From contig NZ_BQYL01000001.1 in NCBI RefSeq assembly GCF_023706045.1, positions 1,240,001 through 1,304,000 on the forward strand: a stretch of 64,000 nucleotides of DNA. Direction: 5' to 3'. The stretch is from Kangiella sp. TOML190 (GTDB lineage Bacteria; Pseudomonadota; Gammaproteobacteria; Enterobacterales; Kangiellaceae). The position numbers and the translations under genes are program-made. Each line of letters begins with the position of its first letter. Positions within the stretch are counted from its first letter, which is position 1. This document shows, piece by piece, positions 9,327 to 18,438 of the stretch. The notes beneath the pieces are model-generated. The model searched no databases and was not told where the DNA came from. It was given only the letters and a program-made list of their open reading frames with translations.

Positions 9327-10397
9327 ATGAAAATCCTTGGTATTGAAACTTCTTGTGATGAAACTGGCATCGCTATTTATGATAGCGAGCAGGGGATTAT
9401 TGCCGATGCGCTCTATTCGCAAGTGGAGCTGCACGAAGAGTATGGCGGGGTAGTGCCTGAATTGGCGTCACGCGATCATGTGCGCAAGGCTATCCCATTG
9501 ATCAAGCAGGTGTTAGCAGAAGCCAATTGTAGCAAAGATGATATTGATGCTATCGCCTACACCAAAGGGCCAGGATTAATTGGCGCCTTATTTGTTGGCG
9601 TCGGAGTAGGGCGAAGTCTTGCTTATGCTTGGGATATTCCAGCGATAGGCGTTCATCATATGGAGGGCCATTTATTAGCGCCTTTATTAGAAGACGACAA
9701 GCCAGAATACCCCTTTGTGGCATTGCTAGTTTCTGGCGGCCATACCTTATTAGTCGATGTGCAAGCGTTAGGTGAATACAAAATTTTAGGCGAATCGATT
9801 GATGACGCGGCAGGTGAAGCTTTTGATAAAACCGCTAAAATTATGGGCTTGGGCTATCCGGGAGGTCCCGCGATTGCCAAGTTAGCTTTGAATGGCAGAG
9901 CAGGGATTTATAAATTACCAAGACCTATGACCGATATACCGGGTTTAGATTTTAGTTTTTCAGGCTTAAAAACTGCGGTGGCTAATCTTTATATGAAATC
10001 GGATAAATCGGAACAGGCGCTCGCCGATATCGCTTATGCTTTTCAAGAAGCGGTAGTCGATACCATCTTTATCAAGTGCCGACGTGCGATTGAACAAGTG
10101 AGCGTTCAATCGTCATTGCGAGAAGGCGAAGTCGACGCGGCAATCTCGAAAAACAAACCTGCCCTAGTGGTCGCAGGTGGCGTTTCTGCCAATGTGTCTT
10201 TACGTCAAAAGCTTTCAGAATTACTCGAATCAAAAGGTGGCAAAGCCTATTACCCGAGACCAAAATTCTGCACTGACAATGGCGCCATGATCGCCTACGC
10301 AGGTTACGCTCGCTATCAAGCGGCACAAAATGGTAACGGTGAATTTGAAGAGCCAGCTATCAGAGCGAAACCTAGATGGCCGATTGAAGAGCTGTAG
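9327..10397 (+). CDS. tsaD: tRNA N6-threonylcarbamoyladenosine synthase subunit TsaD
   Basis: TsaD transfers the threonylcarbamoyl group from TC-AMP to A37 of ANN-decoding tRNAs, together with TsaB and TsaE. This 356-residue protein has the metal-binding HHMEGH motif (around residues 110-115), the glycine-rich nucleotide loops ([18 protein letters not shown]) and the terminal motif [13 protein letters not shown]. It is roughly 19 residues longer than the E. coli protein as I recall it. The extra residues (about 260-277) fall exactly where the DNA carries a palindromic repeat (10111-10148), just before VVAGGVSAN. The reading frame is preserved, so the protein is probably functional. The gene is divergent from rpsU. 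A membrane-protein gene follows 14 bases downstream. Confidence 0.95.
   Translation: MKILGIETSCDETGIAIYDSEQGIIADALYSQVELHEEYGGVVPELASRDHVRKAIPLIKQVLAEANCSKDDIDAIAYTKGPGLIGALFVGVGVGRSLAYAWDIPAIGVHHMEGHLLAPLLEDDKPEYPFVALLVSGGHTLLVDVQALGEYKILGESIDDAAGEAFDKTAKIMGLGYPGGPAIAKLALNGRAGIYKLPRPMTDIPGLDFSFSGLKTAVANLYMKSDKSEQALADIAYAFQEAVVDTIFIKCRRAIEQVSVQSSLREGEVDAAISKNKPALVVAGGVSANVSLRQKLSELLESKGGKAYYPRPKFCTDNGAMIAYAGYARYQAAQNGNGEFEEPAIRAKPRWPIEEL
10111..10148. repeat. Palindromic repeat inserted in frame within tsaD
   Basis: The stretch begins CGTCATTGCGAGA and ends GCGGCAATCTCG. ATTGC pairs with GCAAT and CGAGA with TCTCG. It resembles the widespread bacterial extragenic palindrome with CATTGCGAG...GCAATCTC ends. 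It encodes part of a protein segment with no counterpart in ordinary TsaD. Confidence 0.65.
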
Positions 10398-10411
10398 TAA
10401 GGGAGTAAAAG

Positions 10412-10891
10412 TTGAATTTAGAGTTTGCAATAGATCTAAAATACTTGTGGTTACTAATAGATATTTTTTTTGTGATTTTATTTTTTAAGCAAAAGAACTA
10501 TATATTTTTAAATGTTGCAGTAGCTTCTCTAATTGACACTATTTTAGCCTCAATGATTTTTTTACCCCTGTATAACCATCATGATGCTATCTATCTTTGG
10601 TATACCGCCTGGATGTGGACAGGAGTATTTTTTACACTCCAAATAGTGCTATTTAGTGTTTACTGGTTAGGAATTACTAAGCGGTTGATTATTTATTTGG
10701 TAGTTATTACTTTAATTGGTCTTTTAGGTTGGTTACGTTTTATAGAAAGGCATTATTTTGATACGGAGTTTGTAATGCTGTTTTATCAGAATACTTATTT
10801 ATGGAGTATCGTCTGTATCGCGATTTTAACTTTAGAAGCATTTAATCCAGAAAAAAAGATCTTCTATCCGTATAAAAAAATTAGTACTTAA
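10412..10891 (+). CDS. Small multi-pass membrane protein, family A copy 1
   Basis: I do not recognise this 159-residue protein. It is very hydrophobic, with about four to five membrane segments (around residues 10-25, 32-52, 68-88, 92-112, 132-146). A conserved charged motif, FIERHYFDTEFV, lies between the last two. It shares that motif and overall layout with the protein at 14131-14601 (FFERHYTDSTVV, then ILTSEAF against ILTLEAF), so the two are paralogues. The TTG start is chosen because GGGAG lies six bases upstream. It follows tsaD by 14 bases and converges on the family B gene at 10908. Confidence 0.75.
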   Translation: MNLEFAIDLKYLWLLIDIFFVILFFKQKNYIFLNVAVASLIDTILASMIFLPLYNHHDAIYLWYTAWMWTGVFFTLQIVLFSVYWLGITKRLIIYLVVITLIGLLGWLRFIERHYFDTEFVMLFYQNTYLWSIVCIAILTLEAFNPEKKIFYPYKKIST

Positions 10892-10907
10892 AAGTCCAAC
10901 TATTTGA

Positions 10908-11213
10908 CTACTCTTCAAGTATCAAAGCCACTAGGTCGATTTGGTACTTTCTTCCTATAGCCGAGGTCTTTAACTGCCATCGCTGGAGTTGTCTTGTGTA
11001 TTCTTTCATATTCTTATTTTTTATAGCTTCAATGTCTTTAAGCTCTGACTTGAGTTGTTTAAGCGTTGAGTTAGGGACATTGTTAGCTTGTGTAAAAGGA
11101 GCTTCTTCTAAACGCTTTGCTCTTAAGTAAATTTTTAATACGGCAATAAAACATCCACATATTATTAGGAAACCTGTACTTATTGCCAGGGTATAAAATG
11201 TTAGTTTGTCCAT
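10908..11213 (-). CDS. Single-pass membrane protein, family B copy 1
   Basis: This 101-residue protein of unknown function has one N-terminal membrane helix (about residues 6-28), then a charged cytoplasmic or periplasmic part with the motif KEYTRQLQRWQLK. The same motif (KEYTRQMQRWQLK) occurs in the protein at 13766-14131, so the two are paralogues. The gene starts 4 bases after the nhaA stop and is probably co-transcribed with it. It converges with its family A partner at 10412-10891. Confidence 0.75.
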   Translation of the reverse strand: MDKLTFYTLAISTGFLIICGCFIAVLKIYLRAKRLEEAPFTQANNVPNSTLKQLKSELKDIEAIKNKNMKEYTRQLQRWQLKTSAIGRKYQIDLVALILEE

Positions 11214-11217
11214 GTAT

Positions 11218-12408
11218 TTAATTAGTAGATGTATCGTTCAAACTAAATTTTAATATTAAATATCCAGTAATCCCAGAAATAATTGATCCTGCAATAATTC
11301 CTAAACGTTCATCGAACAATAAATTAACGCCAGTTTCTTCGAAGGCCAAAGAGCCAATAAATAAACTCATGGTAAAGCCAACTCCGCAAAGTGCAGAGGT
11401 TCCTAAAAGGTGGGGCAGCCGCATGGACTTGGGTAATTCAACTAGCTTTAGCCGAATGGCTAGCCAGCAAAGACCAAAAATACCAATAATTTTACCGACA
11501 AATAAGCCTAAGGTGATTCCAACGGGAACTGGATGAGTTAGTTGTTCGAAGCTAATTCCAGTCAAGTTGAGGCCGGCATTGGCAAAGGCAAAGACGGGTA
11601 AAATAAAGAAAGCGACCACTTGATGTAAATCGTGTTCCATCGTTTTTAACGGGGATATGTCCGGTTCACTTTTGGAGCGCATCGGAATAAATAGCGCGAT
11701 AATTACTCCCGCTAAAGTAGCGTGGACGCCTGATTTTAGAGTGGCGACCCACATTAAAACCCCGATCAAAACATAAGGACTTTTGTGGGTTACGTTCGCT
11801 CTATTAAGTAGCCATAGGAAAGGAATGCAGGCGGCGGCAAATAATAAAGCACTAACGGAAACTTTAGACGTATAAAAGAGCGCTATGATGACTATGGCAC
11901 CAATGTCATCAAAGATGGCGAGTGAGGTTAAAAATACTTTCAGTGCTACCGGAACTCTAGAGCCCAGTAAGGATAAGATGCCTAGGGCAAAAGCAATATC
12001 GGTTGCCGCAGGAATTGCCCAGCCTTGAGCGGCTACGGGATCATCGCCATTAAAGTATAAATACACCATTGCTGGAACTAACATGCCGCCAACGGCGCCA
12101 ATAGCCGGCAACAAAATTTTTCGCGTATCTGAAAGCTCTCCTTCAAGAATTTCACGTTTCAGCTCGAGCCCAACCATCAAAAAGAAAACGGCCATTAATC
12201 CATCGTTAATCCACAACAGTAAAGGTTTGGCAATTTCTAGCGCACCAATACGAATTTCAACGGGCGTTGTTAACAATAGTTCGTAGAAACGGTTAAGAGG
12301 AGAGTTAGCAATTATGATCGCTAAGGCCGCTGAAAAGATTAAAACAATCCCACCAGCAGACTCTAACCTTAAAAATTTATTAATAAAATTACTCTTTATA
12401 GAATCCAT
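11218..12408 (-). CDS. nhaA: Na+/H+ antiporter NhaA
   Basis: NhaA exchanges external protons for internal sodium at the inner membrane, supporting pH and salt homeostasis. It has 396 residues and about twelve membrane segments. The paired aspartates of the ion-binding site lie in [19 protein letters not shown]. The N-terminal block [21 protein letters not shown] and the [10 protein letters not shown] region are typical. It has its own 161-base upstream region, where I saw no clear operator. Downstream it is tied to a family B membrane protein. A salt-stress role fits a marine bacterium. Confidence 0.95.
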   Translation of the reverse strand: MDSIKSNFINKFLRLESAGGIVLIFSAALAIIIANSPLNRFYELLLTTPVEIRIGALEIAKPLLLWINDGLMAVFFLMVGLELKREILEGELSDTRKILLPAIGAVGGMLVPAMVYLYFNGDDPVAAQGWAIPAATDIAFALGILSLLGSRVPVALKVFLTSLAIFDDIGAIVIIALFYTSKVSVSALLFAAACIPFLWLLNRANVTHKSPYVLIGVLMWVATLKSGVHATLAGVIIALFIPMRSKSEPDISPLKTMEHDLHQVVAFFILPVFAFANAGLNLTGISFEQLTHPVPVGITLGLFVGKIIGIFGLCWLAIRLKLVELPKSMRLPHLLGTSALCGVGFTMSLFIGSLAFEETGVNLLFDERLGIIAGSIISGITGYLILKFSLNDTSTN

Positions 12409-12569
12409 TGGTTTTGAGTGACTATCAATTTTAGTTGCTTAATATTAAATAACTATAAGTGAAAAAAAGGTCAATTAAAACGGTAACTTATAAGAAGGTT
12501 TGAAAATTAGCGCAAGAATTGAAGAAAGTCGCAATAAATATTCTTCCGTACTCAAAACAAGGATAGAGG

Positions 12570-13769
12570 CTATGTCGCTCTAACCGCTTTTGGCTTAAGA
12601 AGTTGCGCTATCAAGACTCCGAGTAGCGATGCAAACATTAGAATGGCTAAGTTAAAAGGAGTGCCATCGCTAAGTGCGCTGAGGATGACGCCTGCAAAAG
12701 CGCCGCTTCCGAAGCGAAGCGTGCCTATTACTGCGGTAGCGGTTCCTGTTTGTTGTGGGAATTGGGTGAGTATTTGGCTGTCTGAGTTAACCGTAACTAA
12801 AGATAGCCCCGCGATAATCGGGAATAGCACTGCGACGGTATAATATAGCGTTAAATCGAGTTTGCTGATAAGTACAAAAAGACCAGCGCTAACCACGCCA
12901 AGCACTAAGCCAATAGTGAGCATGGTTTGCGAACCGAGTCTGACCACAAAGCGGCTATTGATGATATTGGCCAGTAGTAAAGCCAAAACGTTGATGCCGA
13001 ATAAAATACTAAAATGACTTTCGCTGACTTTAAAGAACTCGATATAGACAAAGGCGATAGCAGTTATGTAGCAAAAAAAGGCGAAGGAACCTAACATAGA
13101 GCTAACAATGTTCATCACAGAGCGAAGATCGCTAAACACGAGTTTGTAATTGGCAAAAAACTCGCCAAACCAATTGCGATCGCTTTTTTCCGGCATACAA
13201 CTGGGCAGCTTCCAGCTGACTAAAATTAAAATTAATAAAGCATAGGCAGCTAGAGTGAGGAAAATGGTTTGCCATCTGGAAATCTCTAAAATTAGACTAC
13301 CAATTGCTGGGGCGATCAGTGGCGCCACCATCATAATCATGCTGACGTAAGACAAGCCTTTAGAGGTATGTTCGCCATACAGATCTCGAATAATTCCTGC
13401 TACCACCACGGTAGCGCCGCTGCCTAGAACCGCTTGGGTAAAGCGTAAACCAAGAAAAACGTCAGCTTGTTCGGTGAAGGCGAGTAACACAGAGCAGATG
13501 ATAAAACCAATAAGGCCCGTAATGGAAACCTTGCGCCGGCCAAGCCGATCAGCTAAAGGGCCAAAAATAAGCATCCCTAACGCATAACCCGCCAAATAAA
13601 GGCTCAAAGAGACCTGAATGGCGCTATTGGTGGTTTGTAAGTCTTTGGCGATAACTGGCATAGCCGGCAAATACATATCGATTGCCAGTGGCGTAATAGC
13701 TACCATCGAAGCCAGCAACGGTAATAGTCGCAATGGATGCTTGCGAAAATCAGTTTTGGATCTTGTCAT
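12570..13769 (-). CDS. Bcr/CflA family multidrug MFS transporter
   Basis: This 399-residue, twelve-helix major facilitator exporter is of the drug:H+ antiporter type. The Bcr/CflA signature is at the start (LLASMVAITPLAIDMYLPAMPVIAKDL). The MFS loop motif A follows as GPLADRLGRRKVSI, and motif C-like glycines are in the fifth helix (GSGATVVVAGIIRD). Substrates cannot be told from sequence. The start codon overlaps by four bases the stop of the family B gene at 13766-14131, implying one leftward operon: plsY, family A, family B, exporter. Confidence 0.9.
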   Translation of the reverse strand: MTRSKTDFRKHPLRLLPLLASMVAITPLAIDMYLPAMPVIAKDLQTTNSAIQVSLSLYLAGYALGMLIFGPLADRLGRRKVSITGLIGFIICSVLLAFTEQADVFLGLRFTQAVLGSGATVVVAGIIRDLYGEHTSKGLSYVSMIMMVAPLIAPAIGSLILEISRWQTIFLTLAAYALLILILVSWKLPSCMPEKSDRNWFGEFFANYKLVFSDLRSVMNIVSSMLGSFAFFCYITAIAFVYIEFFKVSESHFSILFGINVLALLLANIINSRFVVRLGSQTMLTIGLVLGVVSAGLFVLISKLDLTLYYTVAVLFPIIAGLSLVTVNSDSQILTQFPQQTGTATAVIGTLRFGSGAFAGVILSALSDGTPFNLAILMFASLLGVLIAQLLKPKAVRAT

Positions 13770-14131
13770 GACTTGAGCACTCTATCTTGCTTATAGTGTT
13801 CAGTCTTAGCATACTCAAAGCTATCTGTTATTAGCTGGACCATATCTACATTATACTTTTTGCTGATGTTGCTAGCCTTTAACTGCCAGCGTTGCATTTG
13901 TCTCGTGTATTCTTTTCCGTTTTTGTATTTTATGGTTTGAATATCTTTATAGTCTGTTGCTAGCTCTTTATATAGATACTTAGGGATCTTATCACTTAGG
14001 TGCAGAGTGTTGTTGTGTTTATTAGATACAACATTGAGTTGGTAGTATTTATATAAAATAAAGCTGAAGGTTATAACTGATAAGAGTAAACCAAAAAGCA
14101 CTATAACAGTATAGAAAGTAAGTAAACTCAT
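13766..14131 (-). CDS. Single-pass membrane protein, family B copy 2
   Basis: This 121-residue paralogue of the 10908-11213 protein has one N-terminal membrane helix (about residues 5-29), then a charged part with DIQTIKYKNGKEYTRQMQRWQLK and YNVDMVQLI, which match DIEAIKNKN...RWQLK and YQIDLVALI in copy 1. The C-terminus is about 18 residues longer. Its start overlaps the stop of the family A gene by one base and its stop overlaps the exporter start by four, indicating translational coupling. Function unknown. Confidence 0.75.
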   Translation of the reverse strand: MSLLTFYTVIVLFGLLLSVITFSFILYKYYQLNVVSNKHNNTLHLSDKIPKYLYKELATDYKDIQTIKYKNGKEYTRQMQRWQLKASNISKKYNVDMVQLITDSFEYAKTEHYKQDRVLKS

Positions 14132-14601
14132 CAGTAAATATCCCGCGAGTTGTTCAAAGAACCGCTAAAGGCTTCGCTGGTCAAAATAGCCGCGATCAAA
14201 ATAACAGTAGTCACATCCCAATAAGGAAAAATAGATTTGACAACAGTACTATCGGTATAATGACGCTCAAAAAAGCGCAAGCCATAAAAAAGACTGTTTG
14301 AAAAGATAAGCATACTTAAAAAAACAACTGATAAGCTTATACGGTTATATTTGTATATGCTAAAACTGATAAAAAATAGAAAAGGTAAGTTATAGCCTAT
14401 CCAAAAAGGATACCAATGATATTGAGCGAAAGGATGTTCAAGTAGCGGGAAAAAATAGAATCTAGAGAGTCCGTGAGATAAAAATAAAATAAGCGTTAAA
14501 TGAAAATAAAACCCTCTATTTTGAATTTTAAATATAATTGTGAATGCTAGGTACAATAAGACATGTATTGTACCTAATGTGAAGCCTACGGTAATGTTCA
14601 T
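14131..14601 (-). CDS. Small multi-pass membrane protein, family A copy 2
   Basis: This 156-residue, four-to-five-helix membrane protein is paralogous to 10412-10891. They share the motif FFERHYTDSTVV, an aromatic-rich second loop (FPLLEHPFAQYHWYPFW against LPLYNHHDAIYLWYTAW) and the ending ILTSEAF. It overlaps plsY by four bases (ATGA-type junction) and is directly followed by its family B partner, so the two families travel together. Function unknown; no catalytic motif seen. Confidence 0.75.
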   Translation of the reverse strand: MNITVGFTLGTIHVLLYLAFTIIFKIQNRGFYFHLTLILFLSHGLSRFYFFPLLEHPFAQYHWYPFWIGYNLPFLFFISFSIYKYNRISLSVVFLSMLIFSNSLFYGLRFFERHYTDSTVVKSIFPYWDVTTVILIAAILTSEAFSGSLNNSRDIY

Positions 14602-15191
14602 TTATTTTTATCCGTTATTTTTCGTTCTGTTCCACGCCATAAATTCTTGATATTTTGTCGATGCCGCCATATCAGAATTAGCGACATGGCGAATAGCGGG
14701 AAAAAGTATTTTTTGTCGATATAAAAACCAAAAGCGGAAACTGCAACACTGGTCATAATCGAAGCAAGCGATGAGTAGCGGGTAAAAAACGCGGTGAGTA
14801 GCCAAGTGGCTAATCCGTAGAATAATAAAGCTGGAGATAGAGCTACTAGCACACCGAAGTAGGTGGCCATCCCTTTACCGCCTTTAAAATTAAAGTAAAG
14901 CGGATATAGATGTCCGATGAATGCCATAAAACCCACCCAACCAAGGTTACGGTTATGCAACGCTAAGGCGTAGCCAATCAAAATAGGAATAACCGCCTTG
15001 AGAATGTCACCTATTAGGGTAAAAATCGCCGCTTTTTTGCCGCCAAGGCGTAAAACGTTGGTTGCACCGGGGTTGTGCGAACCAAAATCCCGCGGATCGG
15101 GTAAATTCATGATACGGCAGACAATCACTGCACTGGAAATAGAGCCAGTCAGATAGGCTAATATCAGCAAGGCGATGGTTTCGATTGTCAC
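14598..15191 (-). CDS. plsY: Acyl-phosphate:glycerol-3-phosphate acyltransferase PlsY
   Basis: PlsY makes lysophosphatidic acid from acyl phosphate and glycerol-3-phosphate, the first step of phospholipid synthesis at the inner membrane. The 197 residues show the three family motifs: GSISSAVIVCRIMNLPDPR near the start, GSHNPGATNVLR, and GHLYPLYFNFKGGKGMAT in the middle. folB is divergent, 110 bases away, so this is the first gene of the leftward plsY-A-B-exporter operon. Confidence 0.95.
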   Translation of the reverse strand: MTIETIALLILAYLTGSISSAVIVCRIMNLPDPRDFGSHNPGATNVLRLGGKKAAIFTLIGDILKAVIPILIGYALALHNRNLGWVGFMAFIGHLYPLYFNFKGGKGMATYFGVLVALSPALLFYGLATWLLTAFFTRYSSLASIMTSVAVSAFGFYIDKKYFFPLFAMSLILIWRHRQNIKNLWRGTERKITDKNK

Positions 15192-15301
15192 GGCATTATT
15201 TTTAGGATTATTTAGACTCCTTTATAACAAATCTAGCCAGATTTGCTATCCTATGGCTCAAGAAATTAGCAATAACTATTCAAAAAACGTGTGAGAAAAA
15301 G

Positions 15302-15655
15302 GTGGATATAACTTTTATAGAAGATTTAAAAGTCGATACGGTCATTGGGATTTATGATTGGGAGCGGCAAATTCGGCAAACTATCAGTATCGATCTAGAA
15401 ATGGGGTGCGATATTAGTCAAGCGGCCAGCGAAGATACCATCGATCATTGTTTGGATTATAAGTCAGTCGCCAAGCGCATTATCGGCTTTGTCGAGGCGG
15501 CTGAATACCAAACGGTAGAAACTTTGGCTGAAAAAATAGCCGCCATTGTGCGCGAGGAATTTAATGTACCTTGGTTACGGCTCAGATTGAGTAAACCTGG
15601 CGCGGTGCGTGGCTCGAAAAACGTCGGCGTTTTGATTGAACGGGGCTCGAAATAG
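15302..15655 (+). CDS. folB: Dihydroneopterin aldolase FolB
   Basis: This 117-residue enzyme cleaves (and may epimerise) dihydroneopterin to hydroxymethyl-dihydropterin in folate synthesis. Family residues are visible: the start DITFIEDLKVDTVIGIYDWER, the conserved glutamate in VETLAEKIAA, and the late lysine in RLRLSKPGAVRGSKNVGV. The start is GTG at 15302, placed by alignment of the conserved DI.FI opening with the family. It is followed three bases later by folK, then folM, forming a pterin cluster. Confidence 0.93.
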   Translation: MDITFIEDLKVDTVIGIYDWERQIRQTISIDLEMGCDISQAASEDTIDHCLDYKSVAKRIIGFVEAAEYQTVETLAEKIAAIVREEFNVPWLRLRLSKPGAVRGSKNVGVLIERGSK

Positions 15656-15658
15656 TCC

Positions 15659-16156
15659 ATGGCGACGGTCTATATCAGTATCGGCTCGAATCAAAATGCC
15701 GAGGCGCAAATAAGGTATGGCGTGAAGCGTTTGCAGGAAATGTTCTCTAAGCTAGAGCTTTCCAGCGTTTACGAGTCGGAAGCGGTGGGCTTTAGCGGTG
15801 ATAACTTCTTAAATCTAGTCGCGAAAGCCCAAACGCAGCTAACCATTTCTCAGGCGGACCAAGCTTTCAAGCGTATCGAAGCCGCTGCTGGGCGTCGCCG
15901 TAACGTACCTAAATTTAGCGATAGAACCTTGGATATCGATTTGTTGCTGTATAACGATTTAGTCTGTGATAAACCGGTGTTACTACCGCGTACAGAAATT
16001 ACTCAGCATGCTTTTGTGTTATTGCCATTGGCAGAAATGGAGCCGACCAAGCTACACCCTATCGAAAAACGAAGCTATCATAGCTTGTGGCAACAATTTG
16101 ATAAAAAAGAGCAGCAAAAATTATGGTTAGTCGATTTTGATTGGGGGCAGGGCTAG
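15659..16156 (+). CDS. folK: 2-amino-4-hydroxy-6-hydroxymethyldihydropteridine pyrophosphokinase FolK
   Basis: FolK transfers pyrophosphate from ATP to 6-hydroxymethyl-dihydropterin, the step before dihydropteroate synthase. The 165 residues contain the opening VYISIGSN, the substrate region YESEAVGFSGDNFLNLV, the RRRNVPKFSDRTLDIDLLLY block with the metal-binding DIDLLLY, and LPRTEITQHAFVLLPLAEM. It lies three bases after folB and three bases before the folM-like gene. Confidence 0.95.
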   Translation: MATVYISIGSNQNAEAQIRYGVKRLQEMFSKLELSSVYESEAVGFSGDNFLNLVAKAQTQLTISQADQAFKRIEAAAGRRRNVPKFSDRTLDIDLLLYNDLVCDKPVLLPRTEITQHAFVLLPLAEMEPTKLHPIEKRSYHSLWQQFDKKEQQKLWLVDFDWGQG

Positions 16157-16159
16157 GTT

Positions 16160-16867
16160 ATGGCGCTAGCATTAGTTACTGGGGCAGCTATTCGTGTGGG
16201 TAGAGCTATTGCTTTGCAGTTGGCTCAAGATGGCTTTGATATTGCTTTGCATTATCATGGCTCTGAGCAAGCAGCGAAAGAAACCGCTAGCGAAATACAG
16301 CAGCTAGGAGTTAAAGCGCTATTGATACAATCCAATCTGGCACAAGCAGAAAACCTTAGCAGCCTTATACCGCAAGCCCAATCCTTTGGTGAACTGAAGG
16401 TTTTGGTTAATAGTGCGGCTATTTTCCCTAGCGATGACACCCTTGAAAATAGCCATGAGCACTGGGACAGAGTACTCAATGTAAACCTCAAAGCTCCGCT
16501 GATGTTATCGCAAGCATTCGCCCAATTGCAGCATAATAACGCTCATATAATCAATATTTTAGATGCCAGAATCAAAGCTCCTGCGGGTGATCATTTAGTT
16601 TATCGTTTGACTAAATCGGCCTTATGGCACTTGACCGAAAGCCTTGCCAAAGAGTTGGCACCAAAGGTTCAAGTTAATGGTCTTGCTCTGGGCGCGATTA
16701 TGGCTCCGCCAGGTGCTTCAGAAGATCACTTTAAGCGTATGGCGAACCAGATCCCGTTGCAGCGCACTGGCTCACCTGAAGCGGTAGCCGAAGCCGTTTC
16801 TTTTCTAGTGTCACAAAACTTTATTACTGGCGCGGTTTTACCGATCGACGGTGGTGAATTTCTTTGA
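16160..16867 (+). CDS. folM: Pteridine reductase / dihydromonapterin reductase-like SDR
   Basis: This 235-residue short-chain dehydrogenase has the glycine-rich cofactor loop VTGAAIRVGRAIA; the arginine near the loop fits NADPH use. It also has the NSAAIFPSDD segment and the YxxxK catalytic pair in YRLTKSALWHL. FolM-type enzymes reduce dihydromonapterin or dihydrofolate. Placement directly after folB and folK supports that role over a generic 3-oxoacyl reductase. The ending ITGAVLPIDGGEFL is typical of SDRs. Confidence 0.85.
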   Translation: MALALVTGAAIRVGRAIALQLAQDGFDIALHYHGSEQAAKETASEIQQLGVKALLIQSNLAQAENLSSLIPQAQSFGELKVLVNSAAIFPSDDTLENSHEHWDRVLNVNLKAPLMLSQAFAQLQHNNAHIINILDARIKAPAGDHLVYRLTKSALWHLTESLAKELAPKVQVNGLALGAIMAPPGASEDHFKRMANQIPLQRTGSPEAVAEAVSFLVSQNFITGAVLPIDGGEFL

Positions 16868-16894
16868 TGCCTTCAATAGAGTGTTAAAATTTGA

Positions 16895-18145
16895 ATGTTA
16901 ATGCCTAAGTTTTGTGCTTCCGAGGCGACTTACCAAGCCTATATCAAACAAGAGTTATCGCTACAAAGCTTGCCTTTTCCTGACTCTAAAGCCATAACGC
17001 TTAGTTTTGAGCTGACGCAAAAAATCGCCCAAAAAATACTTGAGCAAGGCGCGATGGATTTTGAGACCTTTATGCAAATGGCTTTGTATGAGCCTGCTTT
17101 AGGTTATTACGCGGCGGGTCAGCAAAAATTTGGTGCCGCTGGAGATTTCGTCACTGCGCCAGAAATTTCTCCTTTATTCGCGCAAACGTTTGCCCATCAG
17201 TTTGCCCAAGTATTTAAGCAAACGGACGCTAATCTCTTAGAGTTTGGTGCAGGCTCAGGGATATTCGCAGCAGACTGCTTATTAGAGCTTGAACGCTTGG
17301 GTGAAACAATAAATTCCTATTCAATTCTTGAAGTTTCTGCTGAGCTGCAGGCAAGGCAAGAAGCTACCTTGAAAAAACTAGCGCCGCATTTATTAGATAA
17401 AGTGCAGTGGTTAACAAGCTTACCTAAAAATTTCAGCGGGGTAATCTTTGCTAATGAGGTTGTGGATGCGATTCCTTGCCAATTGTTCCGAAAAAATAGA
17501 GCCAGCATTGAACGAGCTACCGTTAAGGTTAGCGATCAGGGTTTTCAGTGGCAATGGCAACCGCAGGATTTAGCTTCGCAAAGCTTAGGGCTTGATATCG
17601 ACTTGATTCACTCATGGCCAAACGATTATCAATTCGAAGTTCGACGCCAAGGGTCCGCTTGGCTAGGTGCGATGCTAGAAAGCTTACAGCAGGGGGTGGC
17701 TTTTATTGTGGATTACGGTTTTTCGCAGGCAGAGCTTTACTCAGCAACAAGAGCTCAAGGTGGTTTGCAGCAATATTACCGCCACCATAAAACTACCAAC
17801 CCCTTATCTCTAGTTGGGCTACAGGACATCACCAGCTCAGTAAATTTCACTCAATTAGCCTTAGCCGCTGATCTGGAGCAAGCGCAATTGTTAGGTTATA
17901 TTTCTCAGTCGATGTTTTTAATGGGTGCGGGAATTGAGGCGTTAGCAAAAAACGAATTAGCTCAACAAAAGATGGCGACTACTGACGCTTCTGATACAAT
18001 GCTCACCAACAAAATAGGCCAACAATTACGGCAACTTTTGATGCCCAATGAGATGGGTGAAAGTTGTAAGGTTTTAGCGATTGGTCAACAATTTCAAGGA
18101 GTCCTGAGTGGCTTTTCTTTGGATAATCAACTCTATAAATTATGA
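16895..18145 (+). CDS. MidA/NDUFAF7-like SAM-dependent methyltransferase
   Basis: This 416-residue protein belongs to the COG1565/DUF185 family, whose mitochondrial member methylates an arginine of a complex I subunit; bacterial targets are unclear. Family features are GAMDFETFMQMALYEPALGYY, GDFVTAPEISPLFAQTFAHQ, the SAM-binding loop LLEFGAGSGIFA, and FANEVVDAIP. A short C-terminal extension carries QLLMPNEMGESCKVLAIG. It starts 27 bases after folM and overlaps the next small gene by four bases. Confidence 0.88.
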   Translation: MLMPKFCASEATYQAYIKQELSLQSLPFPDSKAITLSFELTQKIAQKILEQGAMDFETFMQMALYEPALGYYAAGQQKFGAAGDFVTAPEISPLFAQTFAHQFAQVFKQTDANLLEFGAGSGIFAADCLLELERLGETINSYSILEVSAELQARQEATLKKLAPHLLDKVQWLTSLPKNFSGVIFANEVVDAIPCQLFRKNRASIERATVKVSDQGFQWQWQPQDLASQSLGLDIDLIHSWPNDYQFEVRRQGSAWLGAMLESLQQGVAFIVDYGFSQAELYSATRAQGGLQQYYRHHKTTNPLSLVGLQDITSSVNFTQLALAADLEQAQLLGYISQSMFLMGAGIEALAKNELAQQKMATTDASDTMLTNKIGQQLRQLLMPNEMGESCKVLAIGQQFQGVLSGFSLDNQLYKL

Positions 18146-18414
18146 ATAAAATCATTGTTTTAGCGATTGTTTTTATGGTTTTTTGGATGCCAAGTACCGC
18201 TTGGGCTGCGCAAGAGACACTGCCGTGGTGGGGAACTTTATTGTTAGTTAGTTCGATTTCAACCATCATTTCAGCTACTTTGGTTTGGCGAAATAAAAAA
18301 CTCGAAACCTTTACCGAGAAAGCCATGGGTTTTGGTGCTTGGTTTTGGTTTATTATTTTCTTGCAGGTCATGGTTTATGGTTTCTATATCGGCATCGAAA
18401 AGTACTTAACCTAG
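18142..18414 (+). CDS. Small membrane protein, unknown
   Basis: This 90-residue protein has a hydrophobic N-terminus (residues 1-23, possibly a signal peptide ending WAA), a second hydrophobic stretch (30-47) and a third (63-83). I do not recognise a family. It starts inside the stop codon of the MidA-like gene (four-base overlap) and is followed 24 bases later by uppP, so it is likely translated as part of that operon. Confidence 0.7.
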   Translation: MNKIIVLAIVFMVFWMPSTAWAAQETLPWWGTLLLVSSISTIISATLVWRNKKLETFTEKAMGFGAWFWFIIFLQVMVYGFYIGIEKYLT

Positions 18415-18438
18415 TAAAGAGGTTTAATAAAAAACAAA

